Source: Aquisalimonas sp007126095 (GTDB taxonomy: Bacteria; Pseudomonadota; Gammaproteobacteria; Nitrococcales; Aquisalimonadaceae). From it: DNA of 64,000 bases. This document shows, in pieces, positions 63,910-64,000 of the stretch. Position numbers and translations under genes: made by a program. Below the pieces are notes generated by a model that saw only the letters and a program-made list of their open reading frames with translations, ran no database searches and was not told where the DNA came from. Numbering within the stretch: position 1 is the first letter of the stretch; every line of letters begins with the position of its first letter. The stretch is from positions 744,001-808,000 of the forward strand of contig NZ_JBLWFT010000001.1 of the NCBI RefSeq assembly GCF_048323695.1. Reading direction: 5' to 3'.

Positions 63910-64000
63910 TCAACTCACCCCCAGATCGATCTCCACTTCCGCCCCGGGCCAGTAGGCGCGCACGCCGCGGTGGATCCGCCGGCGCAGCTCCGCCAGGCCT
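63910..64000 (-). CDS. 3' end of an unidentified gene (partial)
   Basis: An open frame enters from the right edge and ends in TGA at 63910-63912, two bases from the tricorn-like gene stop. The visible residues, LAELRRRIHRGVRAYWPGAEVEIDLGVS, look like protein sequence with normal codon use, but 29 residues are not enough to name a family. Confidence 0.5.
   Translation of the reverse strand, partial: GLAELRRRIHRGVRAYWPGAEVEIDLGVS

Overview
The window is GC-rich (roughly two-thirds G+C by eye), densely coded, and free of rRNA or tRNA genes, insertion sequences and CRISPR arrays that I can see. The gene set (phenylacetate genes, CstA, a Pat-like acetyl-CoA synthetase/acetyltransferase, RhlE, NsrR, TruC, an A-type cytochrome c oxidase, many GGDEF/EAL proteins) points to an aerobic Gammaproteobacterium. 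Several exported proteins are very acidic (tricorn-like protease, PRC-barrel protein, AsmA protein), which fits a halophile; a member of the Ectothiorhodospiraceae is my best guess, but this is inference from gene content only.

Layout. 0-6 kb: phenylacetate catabolism genes paaN, paaY and paaF, then a large ADP-forming acyl-CoA synthetase/GNAT fusion. 5.9-15 kb: a flavoprotein, an ABC exporter, a membrane protein, a GAF-GGDEF-EAL protein, TruC, a glutathione transferase, an AI-2E family permease and an SDR. 15-18 kb: a CstA-type transporter in tight operon with a small protein ending in Cys-Cys and an ArsA/Get3-like ATPase. 18-28.5 kb: PQQ-type sugar dehydrogenase, hydrolase, MFS transporter, c-di-GMP enzymes, an SDR, an orphan ModA and a lipoprotein that overlaps an EAL protein gene.

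28.6-38.6 kb is the most interesting region. A candidate sigma-54 promoter with an upstream palindrome precedes a cNMP/CBS/nucleotidyltransferase (DUF294) protein, then the two-subunit DUF4212 plus sodium:solute symporter (acetate-type), a terminator and a palindromic repeat, two further DUF294 nucleotidyltransferase paralogues with different sensor domains, a small membrane protein, a lone receiver-domain protein, and a membrane protein that joins a degenerate histidine-kinase core (no phospho-acceptor His) to an apparently intact DnaQ-type exonuclease. I read this as a signalling island built around solute uptake that may use nucleotidyl transfer and removal instead of, or in addition to, phosphotransfer; that mechanism is inference.

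38.6-49 kb: NsrR, DUF2249 protein, 7Fe ferredoxin, formyl-THF cyclo-ligase, RhlE, a decayed homoserine-acetyltransferase-like hydrolase, YaiI, a ferric-reductase-like protein, a diguanylate cyclase, AzlCD, an AI-2E family protein and a YqjD/YqjE-type stress membrane cluster. 49-54.5 kb: a cytochrome c oxidase operon (subunit II, fused I/III, a small membrane protein, CtaG) with neighbouring membrane proteins. 54.6-64 kb: a truncated host-attachment-type gene, DUF3185, a PRC-barrel protein, a PAS-GGDEF protein with a structured leader, AsmA, a DksA-type zinc finger protein, a lipocalin, a tricorn-type protease and the end of an unidentified gene.
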